A DNA stretch of 54,688 nucleotides from Aliiglaciecola lipolytica (GTDB taxonomy: Bacteria > Pseudomonadota > Gammaproteobacteria > Enterobacterales > Alteromonadaceae): assembly GCF_018860635.1 (NCBI RefSeq), contig NZ_JAHKPT010000002.1, positions 1-54,688 of the forward strand, read 5' to 3'. Below the pieces are notes generated by a model. The model saw only the letters and a program-made list of their open reading frames with translations, made no database searches and had not been told where the DNA came from. Made by a program: the position numbers and the translations under genes. This document shows positions 43,385-52,369 of this stretch, piece by piece; position 1 is the first letter of the stretch, and every line of letters begins with the position of its first letter.

Positions 43385-44491
43385 CTAACGTATTCCTCGT
43401 TCGGTTTCTAAGTAAGTCGCGAAACTCCCTAGCCAGTGACTCCCCATGTAATGCATGTCGTGTATGACTGAGTCGATACCTGATTTTTTATGGGCTTTTG
43501 CTGCATTTAGAATAGACGCTCTGCGAGGATCATCAACATTTAAAGCAGATGCTATACCTTCTAACATCCATGCTCTGCTTAAATTCAAACCATCTAGGTG
43601 AGCGAGTTTGCCATCACTTTTATCCACCACTGTGGCTACATCTAACCATTTCGCATTGCCATTGTTGGGGATGATGGGCAAAAACGTCGATAACCATTTT
43701 GCATATTGCTCAGTGGGTAACACCCGTCGCATTAAGTCTGCCTCAGCAATGCATGGGGAGAGAAAATCTTGTCCTGATGGTTCATACGCTAGGGGACAAT
43801 TGACATCATTGATGTATAAACGGGTAATGTTCGCCTTCAATAACTCACTAAACTCATTATTTTTGGCCGTCGCGCTCCAGTCCAACATGAGCCCGAACGC
43901 AAATGCAGTTTGGCTATGCTCGCCAACACGGATAGGAAATGAGAGCTTAGGCAACCAATCGCTTACGTTGGCCACTATTTTGTTTTCTAGAGGAGTTAAT
44001 ATATTTAACCAGTGTTTGGCTTTTGGATTATCCCATTCACGCAATTCGGTGGTTAGCTGCAAAAACCAAGCAAGTCCATAGGGGCGCTCAAAACTGGTGC
44101 CCGTATCCGCACGATTGAAATACGCCAACTCTGCTGCTAAATTTTGTTGGGTGAAACTTTGATTCAGGCTTGCCATTATACTTTGGTAATGAGTTGAGTC
44201 TGGGTATTGGCTAGCAATACGGGTCAGTAACCAGTGCCCATGTACTGAGGAATGCCAATCAAAACAACCATAAAATGCCGGATAAAGTCGCTTGGGTGTC
44301 TTTACATCTTCATCACTGGTCATCATATGTTTGATGATATTAGGATATTCTTTATGTACACACTCGAGGGCAAGTTCGGCAAACCGGTCAATAACTTCGG
44401 CTTTGCTTGGCTCGATGGTATTTGTACTCGGTGCGCTTACCGCAGCACAGCAATAAATGCCAAACAAAAAATATATCGCTTTGATTTTCAT
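43385..44491 (-). CDS. DUF2891 family exported protein
   Basis: A 368-aa protein with a signal peptide (MKIKAIYFLFGIYCCAAVSA). The remainder matches DUF2891 (PF11199): YPAFYGCFDWHSSVHGHWLL, FERPYGLAWFLQL and HYMGSHWLGSFATYL. It looks like an alpha/alpha-toroid fold similar to glycan-processing enzymes, but no activity is established. Monocistronic; convergent with the glutaredoxin-like gene. Confidence 0.88.
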   Translation of the reverse strand: MKIKAIYFLFGIYCCAAVSAPSTNTIEPSKAEVIDRFAELALECVHKEYPNIIKHMMTSDEDVKTPKRLYPAFYGCFDWHSSVHGHWLLTRIASQYPDSTHYQSIMASLNQSFTQQNLAAELAYFNRADTGTSFERPYGLAWFLQLTTELREWDNPKAKHWLNILTPLENKIVANVSDWLPKLSFPIRVGEHSQTAFAFGLMLDWSATAKNNEFSELLKANITRLYINDVNCPLAYEPSGQDFLSPCIAEADLMRRVLPTEQYAKWLSTFLPIIPNNGNAKWLDVATVVDKSDGKLAHLDGLNLSRAWMLEGIASALNVDDPRRASILNAAKAHKKSGIDSVIHDMHYMGSHWLGSFATYLETERGIR

Positions 44492-44766
44492 AGGTAATTT
44501 TCATTAATTGAAATGGTAGCAGGAAGCTTGAGTCTAACTGCTATGAGTATTCTCTGCAACGGGATAGCGTTGTATTGTTTTTTTGACCTTATTTGCGGAA
44601 GTTGCGCCGTCCAACTCTATTTATTCCCTATCTTAGACTACACTTAATGCTGCAAGAAATTGCAAACGCAACTTTAGTCAATGCTGATGTCGGCTTACTT
44701 CAAACCAAGGAGGTTTTTTCATTTTCGTAAGTGCGTACTACTTTTTATTCATGGAGCAGAAAAGTT

Positions 44767-45690
44767 ATGATTACAGATGACGTAAATAAATTAGTATCCA
44801 ACAATATTTTCAATCAAACCGCAATTAAATTAAAACCTAAGCAGTGCAATAAACACAGGATTGTGAATCTGTCAGTCACATCAGATAGTGTTGTCGGCAG
44901 AGCCGTTATCGTAACTGATCGGCAAACTCATCATATAGAAGTTGAATGGGGTGATGGACAGACAAGTCGTCTTAACGTAGGTTACGCTAGCCATTTCGAA
45001 ATCTCTGCATTTGATGGAGATAATGGCTTGCAAGCAGGAACTTACGAGTTTTTTCATAGATATGATGTTACCTATGTGGAACATATGTACGCTGAGGGGC
45101 TCTTGGTGCCAGCGCCCACGGACTATGTAGTGGTTGTTAAAACCATTGATTTCAACGGTCTGCTCGATTCCACAGCGGCAGATATAAGAATTGAACCGAG
45201 TTATCGACTCAATTATTACCAACTCACTGTAGGTCTTAAAAATAAATGCGACGGCGGTGGGTTTAATGAATTTACCATCAGCCAGTTCGAAGGTGGTGAG
45301 CTTTTAAAAGAGTGGGAATGGCATCCGTCCGATGATTTCATCTTCGCGATACCAACCTATCGAGTTCCCGATAGTCAAATAAGCCAAGTGTTTACCGTAA
45401 CTGAACCTGAAAACCCGCATAGAACAACGACTCCGCAAATTCGCTTTTATTTTGTTGAGTTCGACCGATGGTACAATGATAGAGGAAGTTTGGGTTATCG
45501 GAATGGTCTCACATACTATTTAAGTGGTGAACAGGAAAAAGCTTCAGGTACGTTGGAGGGGGAGATTATTATCGAAGATGAAAATCCACTATGGGACAGC
45601 AGTTGTGATTTGATGTTTACGGTTGATTGGGAAATAAATTTGTTAGTTCCAATGCCGGATAGTCAGCCATTATCATTTTCGCCCAACTGA
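44767..45690 (+). CDS. Unrecognised acidic protein with PKD-like motif
   Basis: A 307-aa protein without signal peptide or membrane helix. VEWGDGQTSRL followed by GTYEFFHRYDV is reminiscent of a PKD/Ig-like beta-sandwich (WGDG...H-x-Y). The second half (DGGGFNEFTI, PQIRFYFVEFDRWYNDRG) is unknown to me. The ATG at 44767 has GGAG 10 bases upstream. A GTG at 44731 in frame is an alternative. A perfect AAGGAGG at 44707-44713 lies too far from both to serve them well. Monocistronic. Confidence 0.55.
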   Translation: MITDDVNKLVSNNIFNQTAIKLKPKQCNKHRIVNLSVTSDSVVGRAVIVTDRQTHHIEVEWGDGQTSRLNVGYASHFEISAFDGDNGLQAGTYEFFHRYDVTYVEHMYAEGLLVPAPTDYVVVVKTIDFNGLLDSTAADIRIEPSYRLNYYQLTVGLKNKCDGGGFNEFTISQFEGGELLKEWEWHPSDDFIFAIPTYRVPDSQISQVFTVTEPENPHRTTTPQIRFYFVEFDRWYNDRGSLGYRNGLTYYLSGEQEKASGTLEGEIIIEDENPLWDSSCDLMFTVDWEINLLVPMPDSQPLSFSPN

Positions 45691-45722
45691 TTATAAAGAC
45701 TCTGTTCAAAAATGACTTTCAT

Positions 45723-45747
45723 GCCAACTTAATTAGGTTGGCTTTTT
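45723..45747 (+). terminator. Rho-independent terminator
   Basis: GCCAAC-N8-GTTGGC is followed by TTTTT, 32 bp after the preceding stop. Confidence 0.75.
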
Positions 45748-45885
45748 ACTTGTTTATAGCATCTAATCGAAAGAAAATAATAACCTCAACCTTTACTCTT
45801 CTATAATTCCTCTTCTGATAGATTGAAATTACCGAAAACGGCCTCACTTTTAGGACTCGCAAGTAGAATAATTATGGAGTAACCG

Positions 45886-46524
45886 ATGTCGAATTTGGTA
45901 GAAAAGTTAAATTGGCGCTATGCAACAAAAAAGATGGACGCAAGCAAAGCGGTCGCCGAAGATAAAGTAGAACGGATTCTTGAAGCTATACGTTTAACGG
46001 CTACCTCAAGTGGTCTGCAACCCTATGAAGTCATTGTCGTAAAAAATCAAGATTTGCGTGATCAAATTGTACCCCACGCGTTTAATCAGACACAAATCTC
46101 TGACTGTTCACACCTTTTAGTATTTGCGGCCTGGGACAATTATACCGAAGAGCGCATTAATCATATGTTCGATTTAGTCAATGAAGAACGTGGCATTATC
46201 AATGAAGGCTGGGAAAACTACCGTAAAATGATTTTGGCTACTTATCCGCCAAGAGATCCAGAGATCAATTTTCAACACGCAGCTCGCCAAGCATATATCG
46301 GTCTTGGTACAGCTTTAGTTGCTGCCGCTGAAGAGGGAGTTGATAGTACTCCTATGGAAGGTTTTGTACCTGAAAAAGTGGATGAAATTTTAGGTTTGAC
46401 TGAACGCGGATTGCGCTCGGTAGTATTATTGCCTTTGGGTTATCGTGCAGAAGAGGGCGACTGGCTTAAAAACCTGAAGAAAATTCGTCGGCCTAAGCAG
46501 GATTTCGTCACTGAAATTGACTAA
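45886..46524 (+). CDS. NAD(P)H-dependent nitroreductase family protein (NfsB-like)
   Basis: A 212-aa FMN-dependent oxidoreductase. The start LVEKLNWRYATKKMDASKAV, the TATSSGLQPYEVIVVKN region and ARQAYIGLGTALVAAAEEGVDSTPMEGF are typical of NfsB-like enzymes, which reduce quinones and nitroaromatics with NAD(P)H. Length is normal. GGAG lies 7 bases before the ATG. Monocistronic with its own terminator. Confidence 0.9.
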   Translation: MSNLVEKLNWRYATKKMDASKAVAEDKVERILEAIRLTATSSGLQPYEVIVVKNQDLRDQIVPHAFNQTQISDCSHLLVFAAWDNYTEERINHMFDLVNEERGIINEGWENYRKMILATYPPRDPEINFQHAARQAYIGLGTALVAAAEEGVDSTPMEGFVPEKVDEILGLTERGLRSVVLLPLGYRAEEGDWLKNLKKIRRPKQDFVTEID

Positions 46525-46554
46525 TTACCTTAAACTTTTTTAAGTGCTACAAAG

Positions 46555-46591
46555 TGCAGAGTTATTTAATAGATAATTCTGCATTTTTTTT
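46555..46591 (+). terminator. Rho-independent terminator of the nitroreductase gene
   Basis: TGCAGA-GTTAT/ATAAT-TCTGCA forms an 11-bp stem with one G-U pair, followed by eight T. Confidence 0.85.
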
Positions 46592-46606
46592 GATTATCTG
46601 AAAGTC

Positions 46607-46623
46607 GTTCGCGTAGCGCGAAT
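46607..46623. repeat. TTCGCG-N3-CGCGAA mini-palindrome
   Basis: GTTCGCG-TAG-CGCGAAT. A perfect relative, ATTCGCG-CTT-CGCGAAT, is at 29846-29862, and a decayed one is near 30419. Confidence 0.5.
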
Positions 46624-46684
46624 CGTTTTCACGAAAAAGATAACTGTTGGCGAAAATACGATAGACTTTTTCTCTCTTAAAAGA

Positions 46685-46733
46685 TGATATAACCTCGGGT
46701 AAGTTGTTATATCAAGTGCAATTTAAGTTGCAC
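46685..46733. promoter_or_regulatory. Two dyads upstream of the cytochrome b561 gene
   Basis: TGATATAAC-N12-GTTATATCA (46685-46714, perfect 9-bp arms) is directly followed by GTGCAA-N6-TTGCAC (46716-46733, perfect). They end 89 bp before the start codon and are likely operators. Confidence 0.55.
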
Positions 46734-46822
46734 GTCAAACCAATGAAGCCCTTTTAATACTTCACGTAATGAGCAACAAATCAATAATTGCGAATTTCAT
46801 TTTATTTTTATAGAGGCTTAAC

Positions 46823-47428
46823 ATGTTACAAAATACAATAACGTCATGGGGGAGCGTTTCAAAATCATTACATTGGGTAGTGTTGCTGCTAATCATTGTT
46901 GAAGTTGCTTCAGGTTTTTTGATGTCAGCAACTTATGGGTTTGCTTTGAAATACCCAGACGTGAATTCTTTTCATGACGTCATCGCACAAATTCATCATA
47001 CCAATGGTTTTGTTTTATTGTTATTGGTCTTTTTTAGATTAGCTTGGCGGTTGATGGGGGTTGTTCCACAGCTTCCTTCCGGTTTTAGTCGTTTCAAACA
47101 GTGCTCAGCAAAACTAACACACGGACTACTTTATGCGCTTTTGTTATTATTGCCGCTATCTGGATGGGCAGCGCTATCAGTATTAGCGGATTCTGCTGAA
47201 TACGGTGTAACACATATATGGTTCTTTACAACGGATGGGGTAATTCCTCCTATTCTTCCTATCCAAGACATAAACAGTATGTTCGGTTACTCCTTTTTTG
47301 GAAAAACCCACCGTTATTTGCTTGTTGCAGGCGGCGTGATTCTGGTCATTCATGTCTTTGCGAGCCTATGGCACCACTTGGTTGAAAAGGATCAAATCTT
47401 ACTTCGAATGTGGCCGGGTGGCCGCTGA
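46823..47428 (+). CDS. Cytochrome b561 family membrane protein
   Basis: A 201-aa di-haem cytochrome b of the prokaryotic b561 type with four membrane helices. Candidate haem ligands are the His of SKSLHWVVLLL (helix 1), IHHTNGFVLLLL (helix 2), KLTHGLLYALL (helix 3) and GKTHRYLLVAG/VIHVFASLWHH (helix 4). Such proteins pass electrons between quinol and periplasmic partners. Length is normal (~180-200). Monocistronic, with two dyads in its promoter region. Confidence 0.9.
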   Translation: MLQNTITSWGSVSKSLHWVVLLLIIVEVASGFLMSATYGFALKYPDVNSFHDVIAQIHHTNGFVLLLLVFFRLAWRLMGVVPQLPSGFSRFKQCSAKLTHGLLYALLLLLPLSGWAALSVLADSAEYGVTHIWFFTTDGVIPPILPIQDINSMFGYSFFGKTHRYLLVAGGVILVIHVFASLWHHLVEKDQILLRMWPGGR

Positions 47429-47528
47429 AATGAAAAGAGTTAGAGTCACTTAATTTTATCGCTTTTAATAGAATAATTGATTCTGGCTGTTTATTGCTTT
47501 TTGAGTAAAATAGTGTCTAAGTCTATTG

Positions 47529-47735
47529 TCAAAAGCCAAGTTCAAATTCTCGCTGAGTTTCAGCCAGAAACCGTCTCGCCTCTTTACATTTAACCGAGTA
47601 ACGATTCCACCTTATCTCACATGTTTGGCCTGCATTACTGCTACCTGTAGCCACTTTAGATAGGTGCGTATCTCTTAACTTGTCTAACTGTTTACTAAAA
47701 AATAAGTGTAAATCTTGGGTAGAACCGACGATAAG
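47529..47735 (-). pseudogene. Unassigned open frame, possible gene remnant
   Basis: A minus-strand frame of 68 codons with no start codon. It begins after an in-frame TAA (47738-47736) and ends with TGA at 47529. The composition is protein-like, for example TCEIRWNRYSVKCKEARRF and a final LAETQREFELGF. The frame also reads for about ten codons before the TAA (FQGSKEDI). I do not recognise it. It lies downstream of the pilin gene on the same strand and could be the tail of a decayed gene or chance. Confidence 0.3.
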
Positions 47736-47875
47736 TTAAATATCTTCTTTACTGCCTTGAAAGCTTTTTTTTTAAATCCTAAATTTTAAACAAGGATTAG
47801 ACGATCTTGCTGGAAGATTGAAGGCTTTTAAGTAACAGCTTTAATGTTCCAGCATCTAATTCATTATTGAGTTTA

Positions 47876-48385
47876 TTAACATCCAGATGTAACAAAATCG
47901 TAAGTTGGGAGTTCGTTTGCGCCCGCTGGTGGAATATAGGTGAGGTAACAATTCGGGCTTCTAAGGGGGATGTTATTATTAGTAATCCCACTGAACCCAA
48001 CAATTCTTGAAGGGGAAACGAAGAATTGTCCACCGCCAAAGGTGTCACCATAAGCCCATTCATCATTTAACTGAAGTGCGTTAGCAATGCCGGTTGTTCG
48101 GTTTGCACTTGGAAATCCATAAACTGTAGAAATATCGTCCACGCCGTCACCGTCAAGATCAACATTGCCCTCGGCGTCGTTAACAACACCTTGGATTATT
48201 GCTTTAGCATAAACCAAGTTTACCGCTCCGCTTGCTGTTCCTGCCATACCTTCTAAAACAGCTTTGTTCGCATCCGAACTCAAATTGATAAATTTGGGAG
48301 CTGCAACCACTGACAAAATTCCAAGAATTACTATTACAATAATCAACTCTATTAGGGTAAACCCCTTAGCTTTTTCTAATTTCAC
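47876..48385 (-). CDS. MshA-like type IV prepilin
   Basis: A 169-aa prepilin. A short leader MKLEKAKG precedes the cleavage site G/FTLIELIIVIVILGILSV, with Glu at mature position 5. The following AAPKFINLSSDANKAVLEGM resembles MSHA major pilins. Two cysteines near the end (PNCYLTY and the terminal TSGC) would form the C-terminal disulfide loop. The start is GTG (48385), with AAAGG about 11 bases upstream. No msh assembly genes are nearby, so it is an orphan pilin. DLDGDGVDD is a calcium-loop-like segment inserted in the globular part. Confidence 0.82.
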   Translation of the reverse strand: MKLEKAKGFTLIELIIVIVILGILSVVAAPKFINLSSDANKAVLEGMAGTASGAVNLVYAKAIIQGVVNDAEGNVDLDGDGVDDISTVYGFPSANRTTGIANALQLNDEWAYGDTFGGGQFFVSPSRIVGFSGITNNNIPLRSPNCYLTYIPPAGANELPTYDFVTSGC

Positions 48386-48580
48386 TACAACTTAACCTTT
48401 CCAGTACAACAATGGGGGGTATTTTAACCCACCAAATATTGACTATCTATTATACTTTGGATTATTCACTTTTGTTTTAACTGTGTGCCGTTGCTACTTG
48501 GATCAAGTAGGTTGCTAGCATGGTGAGAAGAATTGATCCGTTTCCAATGGACTTGCTTACAAACGAATAAAGGAAAATAG

Positions 48581-49480
48581 ATGAATTTGCTAATTACAGG
48601 TGGCAGCGGACTGATAGGTTCAAAGCTCGTAAAACATATCAAGGCTGAAAATCAGCTTACGATATTAACAAGAAATCCCAAGATTGCTGAAGAAAAACTT
48701 GGAAGTGGGCTAACGTATATTTCGAGTTTAGAGCACTTGTCTAATTTGAACGACTTCGATGGCGTGATTAACTTAGCTGGCGAACCTATTGTAAATAAAC
48801 GTTGGAGCTGCGAACAAAAAACGATTTTAGAAAACAGTCGCTGGGAAATGACTAAAAAGTTAGGGTCATTGTGTGTGGCAAGTCAATCTCCTCCTAAATT
48901 CTTTATTAGTGGATCAGCCATTGGTTTTTATGGTCGTCAAGACGTACAAATTATTGACGAAAATTTTGATAAACCCAATAAGGAATATAGTCATAGTTTG
49001 TGTGCTACTTGGGAGAAACTTGCCTTAGACATTGAAACTGAAGAAACTCGGGTATGTGTGCTGCGAACAGGTATTGTTTTGGCTAGAGATGGCGGCGCTT
49101 TAGAAAAAATGCAGCTACCATTCAAATTAGGTTTAGGTGGACCAATAGGGGCAGGGGACCATTACATGTCATGGATTCATATCGACGATATGGTAAGGGG
49201 CATAGTGCACCTAATTGATAATGCCGGCTGCACAGGAATTTACAATTTTACTGCCCCTGAGCCCGTTACCAACAAACACTTCTCAAAGGCATTCGCCAGT
49301 GCATTGCATCGCCCTTGCATATTATTTACTCCAAAGCTTGCACTTAAACTCGCAATGGGCGAAATGGCTGATTTGTTAATCTACGGGCAACGAGTTGTCC
49401 CAATGAGGTTGTTGGAAAGTGATTTTCAATTTAACTTTCCTAATATTGAACAAGCGTTTTCAGATTTGTATGGAGGTTAA
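48581..49480 (+). CDS. TIGR01777 family NAD(P)-dependent epimerase-like protein (YfcH type)
   Basis: A 299-aa short-chain dehydrogenase/epimerase-fold protein. The nucleotide-binding glycine motif is ITGGSGLIGSKL at the N-terminus. VINLAGEPI, SAIGFYG and VLRTGIVLARDGGAL follow, and the C-terminal part (LALKLAMGEMADLLIYGQRV) is the DUF1731 region of the TIGR01777 family. The substrate is unknown. AAAGGAAAA precedes the ATG. A hairpin overlaps its stop codon. Confidence 0.92.
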   Translation: MNLLITGGSGLIGSKLVKHIKAENQLTILTRNPKIAEEKLGSGLTYISSLEHLSNLNDFDGVINLAGEPIVNKRWSCEQKTILENSRWEMTKKLGSLCVASQSPPKFFISGSAIGFYGRQDVQIIDENFDKPNKEYSHSLCATWEKLALDIETEETRVCVLRTGIVLARDGGALEKMQLPFKLGLGGPIGAGDHYMSWIHIDDMVRGIVHLIDNAGCTGIYNFTAPEPVTNKHFSKAFASALHRPCILFTPKLALKLAMGEMADLLIYGQRVVPMRLLESDFQFNFPNIEQAFSDLYGG

Positions 49481-49497
49481 CTGATACATAATCAGTT
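49479..49497 (+). terminator. Weak hairpin terminator
   Basis: AACTGAT-ACATA-ATCAGTT, a perfect 7-bp stem overlapping the stop codon, is followed by TATTGGCTTTT, a broken U-run. Confidence 0.45.
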
Positions 49498-49598
49498 TAT
49501 TGGCTTTTGCAGATAGTTCTTACTAACGCGCAATGCAGCTTTAAATACTAAACGTCTCTGTTGTGACAAGTGATATTTTCGAGCCCATATACCACTTT

Positions 49599-50684
49599 CT
49601 AGCTTAGGGAGATTTCTAGTTTAAATGGCAAGGCTTCACTAATTACGCTGCTGTTTTTTAAAAATACATTACCGTTTGCAGAAACCTCAGCTTCGATAAT
49701 AGACAAATTATTCCCATGATACATTGTGGCTTCGCAGGTGAAGGCGTCAGCTTTTGATTCAATTATTTTTAATGGTTTGAATTTTGAAAGAAGACCAAGC
49801 TGTTTATTATCATGGATGTAATTTTTAGCCCACATGAAATCGGGAAGTGAAGGGGCGTTTTTGCTAGCAATAATGTAAAAAGAATGGCCTTCTGATTGAA
49901 TGAAAAAACAAAAAAAACACAAATACTCTAATACATTATCTTGAGTTAAATGAATGGAATGTACGCCGTTACAGTCATGGATAGGCGCGCTTAAGCCGTT
50001 CAAAGTATAATAATAGGTATTGCCATTCTCGAGATTAGCCTCTAGAAAATATAGCCACTTATGCGGGTTTTCAAAGTGTGATGAATGGAAGGCAATCAAC
50101 CTAGCTTTAGGGTAAAAACTTAACGGAGCGCTTAAAAAGCGAATTTCATCTTCAGATTTTTTTTCACCTAGAAAATGTCGAAATGTATTGATTAGTTTAG
50201 TGGATTCTATGTTGGTTATGGGGTGCCAACTTAAACCTGGGAGCGAAAAAAAAGGCCGCGTGCATTTTAAATCGCTAACGAAAGGTGGACTAAGCATATT
50301 AATATTAGCAATTTCAAAATTAATAAATGCATCAATACTCTCTTTTTTATTCGACTTGAGTGAATAACTCTCTTTAAAGTGCGCTAGCGAGATGTGAAAT
50401 TCGTACACGCGCCAATCAGGTTGTAAAAACACAAATCCCTTGTAGACCTCGGCACTTATTTTACTGGTAAATTTGGCTACACTAGGGAGTTGCTCAATAG
50501 CTTTGGTAAACCTTGCATCAACTTGTGCGTCAAATAACTCAGTAATATTAAAATCAAATTGCTTAATTTCGCAGTTGACCTGGTGTTTATTGAGACATGA
50601 CTGGCAAAGATGGGGACCGCAATTACAACCTGATACTTTCTCAATCAAGATGTTTTTGTGGCAACTCTCACAATTGACTTTCAT
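49599..50684 (-). CDS. Unrecognised protein with N-terminal zinc-finger cluster
   Basis: A 361-aa protein with no signal peptide or clear membrane helix. The first ~40 residues hold a dense metal-binding pattern (CESCHKN, GCNCGPHLCQSC, then KHQVNC) like a treble-clef or AN1/B-box-type finger. The remaining ~320 residues (HISLAHFKESYSLKS, LIAFHSSHFENPHKWLYFL, YYYTLNGLSAPIHDCNG) match nothing I know. Its ATG overlaps the stop of the preceding membrane protein gene (ATGA), so the two are translationally coupled. It is the third gene of a minus-strand operon of zinc-ribbon proteins. Confidence 0.6.
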   Translation of the reverse strand: MKVNCESCHKNILIEKVSGCNCGPHLCQSCLNKHQVNCEIKQFDFNITELFDAQVDARFTKAIEQLPSVAKFTSKISAEVYKGFVFLQPDWRVYEFHISLAHFKESYSLKSNKKESIDAFINFEIANINMLSPPFVSDLKCTRPFFSLPGLSWHPITNIESTKLINTFRHFLGEKKSEDEIRFLSAPLSFYPKARLIAFHSSHFENPHKWLYFLEANLENGNTYYYTLNGLSAPIHDCNGVHSIHLTQDNVLEYLCFFCFFIQSEGHSFYIIASKNAPSLPDFMWAKNYIHDNKQLGLLSKFKPLKIIESKADAFTCEATMYHGNNLSIIEAEVSANGNVFLKNSSVISEALPFKLEISLS

Positions 50685-52369
50685 TCTGCTTTACTGCTAT
50701 CTATATCACTATTTGTGCTATTGACTAATGTTTGCATTTTAACCAGATAGGATTTGTAGATCTCGTCTAAAGTAATTTGATTTCGTGTTGTTTTGAGGGA
50801 GGTTTGCATTCCATTTATATTCTCTCGTAATAGCTCTGAAGCTTGCTTAAGGTTGTATTTATTTTGTTTAATTTGCTCACTCAACTGTTCAACCTGTCTA
50901 TTTAATAAAAAATGACAATCGAGATCCAATTTGTTTCTAGCACCGAACAGGCTTCCACCGCAGACCTGACAAAAATTGTAAATACTTTTATTGGGTTGTT
51001 GACATTGGTGACATATTTCATATTGAGCATTTATTTGCCGCATAGATTGAGATATTAAGTCGATTACAATGGGAATGACAGTTAGCAATATTATGGCCGG
51101 TGTAAACAAGGAATTTTCACTGCTATCAAAGAATTCTAGCGAGACATATTGGTTGTATGCCACTATGCAAGCGAATGACGTCAAAGTTACGATTTGTGCG
51201 ATAGCGCGCTTGAACTTTTTAGTTTTTATAGCGGCTAAAAAATACACTATTTGAATTAGCAAAATAAAAGCATAAAATACTCCCTCTAACTGAGCATACA
51301 AAATATCTTTAGTGATTGGATTGTTGAAAGCTAGCAAAAAATTGGGTATCAAATTGTTACTGGCAAAGGAAGAATCCCAATACCATTGCGTGATGACACA
51401 ATATAAGTAGAAAGATAATTGCAAAAATACGGCCCAAATAACTAAAGACCAGAATAAGAAGTGAAATGTTACTGTGAGTATTAAGAAGTATTTGGTACTC
51501 GCTAACTGTGACACATAGCGACTACACTTTAGACATATTGGAAAAAACGACGCTACTAGCCATATCACTGTAATTCGTCTAATGTCCACATGAGCGGAAA
51601 GCGCAAAGTAGAGTGGTGCAATAAGCACTGCAATATAAACACGCTGATTAAGCATGTATAAAAAGTAAAGTTTTAAATCATATAATGCGTTTTTTTCAGC
51701 ATTGGAACCGTTTTTTATTAATGTATATTCATAGGAAAAGCGTCTGAATAATAACCATATTTTATTAAAAGCAAAACCTGCAGAGTCACTTAAATACACG
51801 ATAATAAGAAAGGTGCATAGGCCGAATAAAACGATTAGTAAAAATTGAGGAAAACTTCTGTCGGAATTAGCAAAGCTCATTTCTATGTTGTGGATAATAA
51901 ACAAAAACAGTAGTAATACTAAAATGCATACGATTAGCGACGATAATGAGTTTAGCTTTGATGATACAAATTTGTTTATTATTCTTACCAACAGCAAAGC
52001 AATCGAAAGCCCGAACAGCATTGATATGCCTTGTTGCCATATCCCTTTAGCGTTTAAATAAAGTACAAAATACACTCCGGACAGCATCAGCATTATGTTA
52101 AAACTAACACGCCAAAATTGACTGCTTTGGGTTATCGTTGCATGATTAAAGGTACTTTCTTTTAAGTTTTGGTGAGTTGTAAACGTCTTTTCAGTGGTTG
52201 TTAAATAATATATATATGCCAATAAACCTGGGATAATTAACAATAAAATCGAATATTCGGTACTGATATTTAGGTGCTTTGCAATAACTGCATAATAGAT
52301 AACACCTAGCATCAAATAACCAGTGCTCAACATCCAAATGCAAAGGTATTTAATAGCCCCTTTGTTCAC
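50681..52369 (-). CDS. Polytopic membrane protein with C-terminal zinc ribbon (paralogue 2)
   Basis: A 562-aa protein with about 11-12 membrane segments over residues ~10-470. A cytosolic-type zinc ribbon follows (CHQCQQPNKSIYNFCQVCGG, C-x2-C-x10-C-x2-C), then a helical, Gln/Asn/Lys-rich tail that may form a coiled coil. It is a clear paralogue of the next gene upstream: PNFLLAFNNPITKDILYAQL here aligns with PNYWFYFVRQPIQLDFLLAY there, and the ribbon positions agree. The start is GTG at 52369, overlapping the upstream stop (GTGA), with AGAGGA 8 bases before it. The longer frame to 52441 is rejected. The family is not known to me. Confidence 0.6.
   Translation of the reverse strand: MNKGAIKYLCIWMLSTGYLMLGVIYYAVIAKHLNISTEYSILLLIIPGLLAYIYYLTTTEKTFTTHQNLKESTFNHATITQSSQFWRVSFNIMLMLSGVYFVLYLNAKGIWQQGISMLFGLSIALLLVRIINKFVSSKLNSLSSLIVCILVLLLFLFIIHNIEMSFANSDRSFPQFLLIVLFGLCTFLIIVYLSDSAGFAFNKIWLLFRRFSYEYTLIKNGSNAEKNALYDLKLYFLYMLNQRVYIAVLIAPLYFALSAHVDIRRITVIWLVASFFPICLKCSRYVSQLASTKYFLILTVTFHFLFWSLVIWAVFLQLSFYLYCVITQWYWDSSFASNNLIPNFLLAFNNPITKDILYAQLEGVFYAFILLIQIVYFLAAIKTKKFKRAIAQIVTLTSFACIVAYNQYVSLEFFDSSENSLFTPAIILLTVIPIVIDLISQSMRQINAQYEICHQCQQPNKSIYNFCQVCGGSLFGARNKLDLDCHFLLNRQVEQLSEQIKQNKYNLKQASELLRENINGMQTSLKTTRNQITLDEIYKSYLVKMQTLVNSTNSDIDSSKAE

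Noticed and set aside
43608-44081. 157-codon open frame on the plus strand
   Set aside because: Antisense to the DUF2891 gene, which has clear family motifs and a signal peptide.
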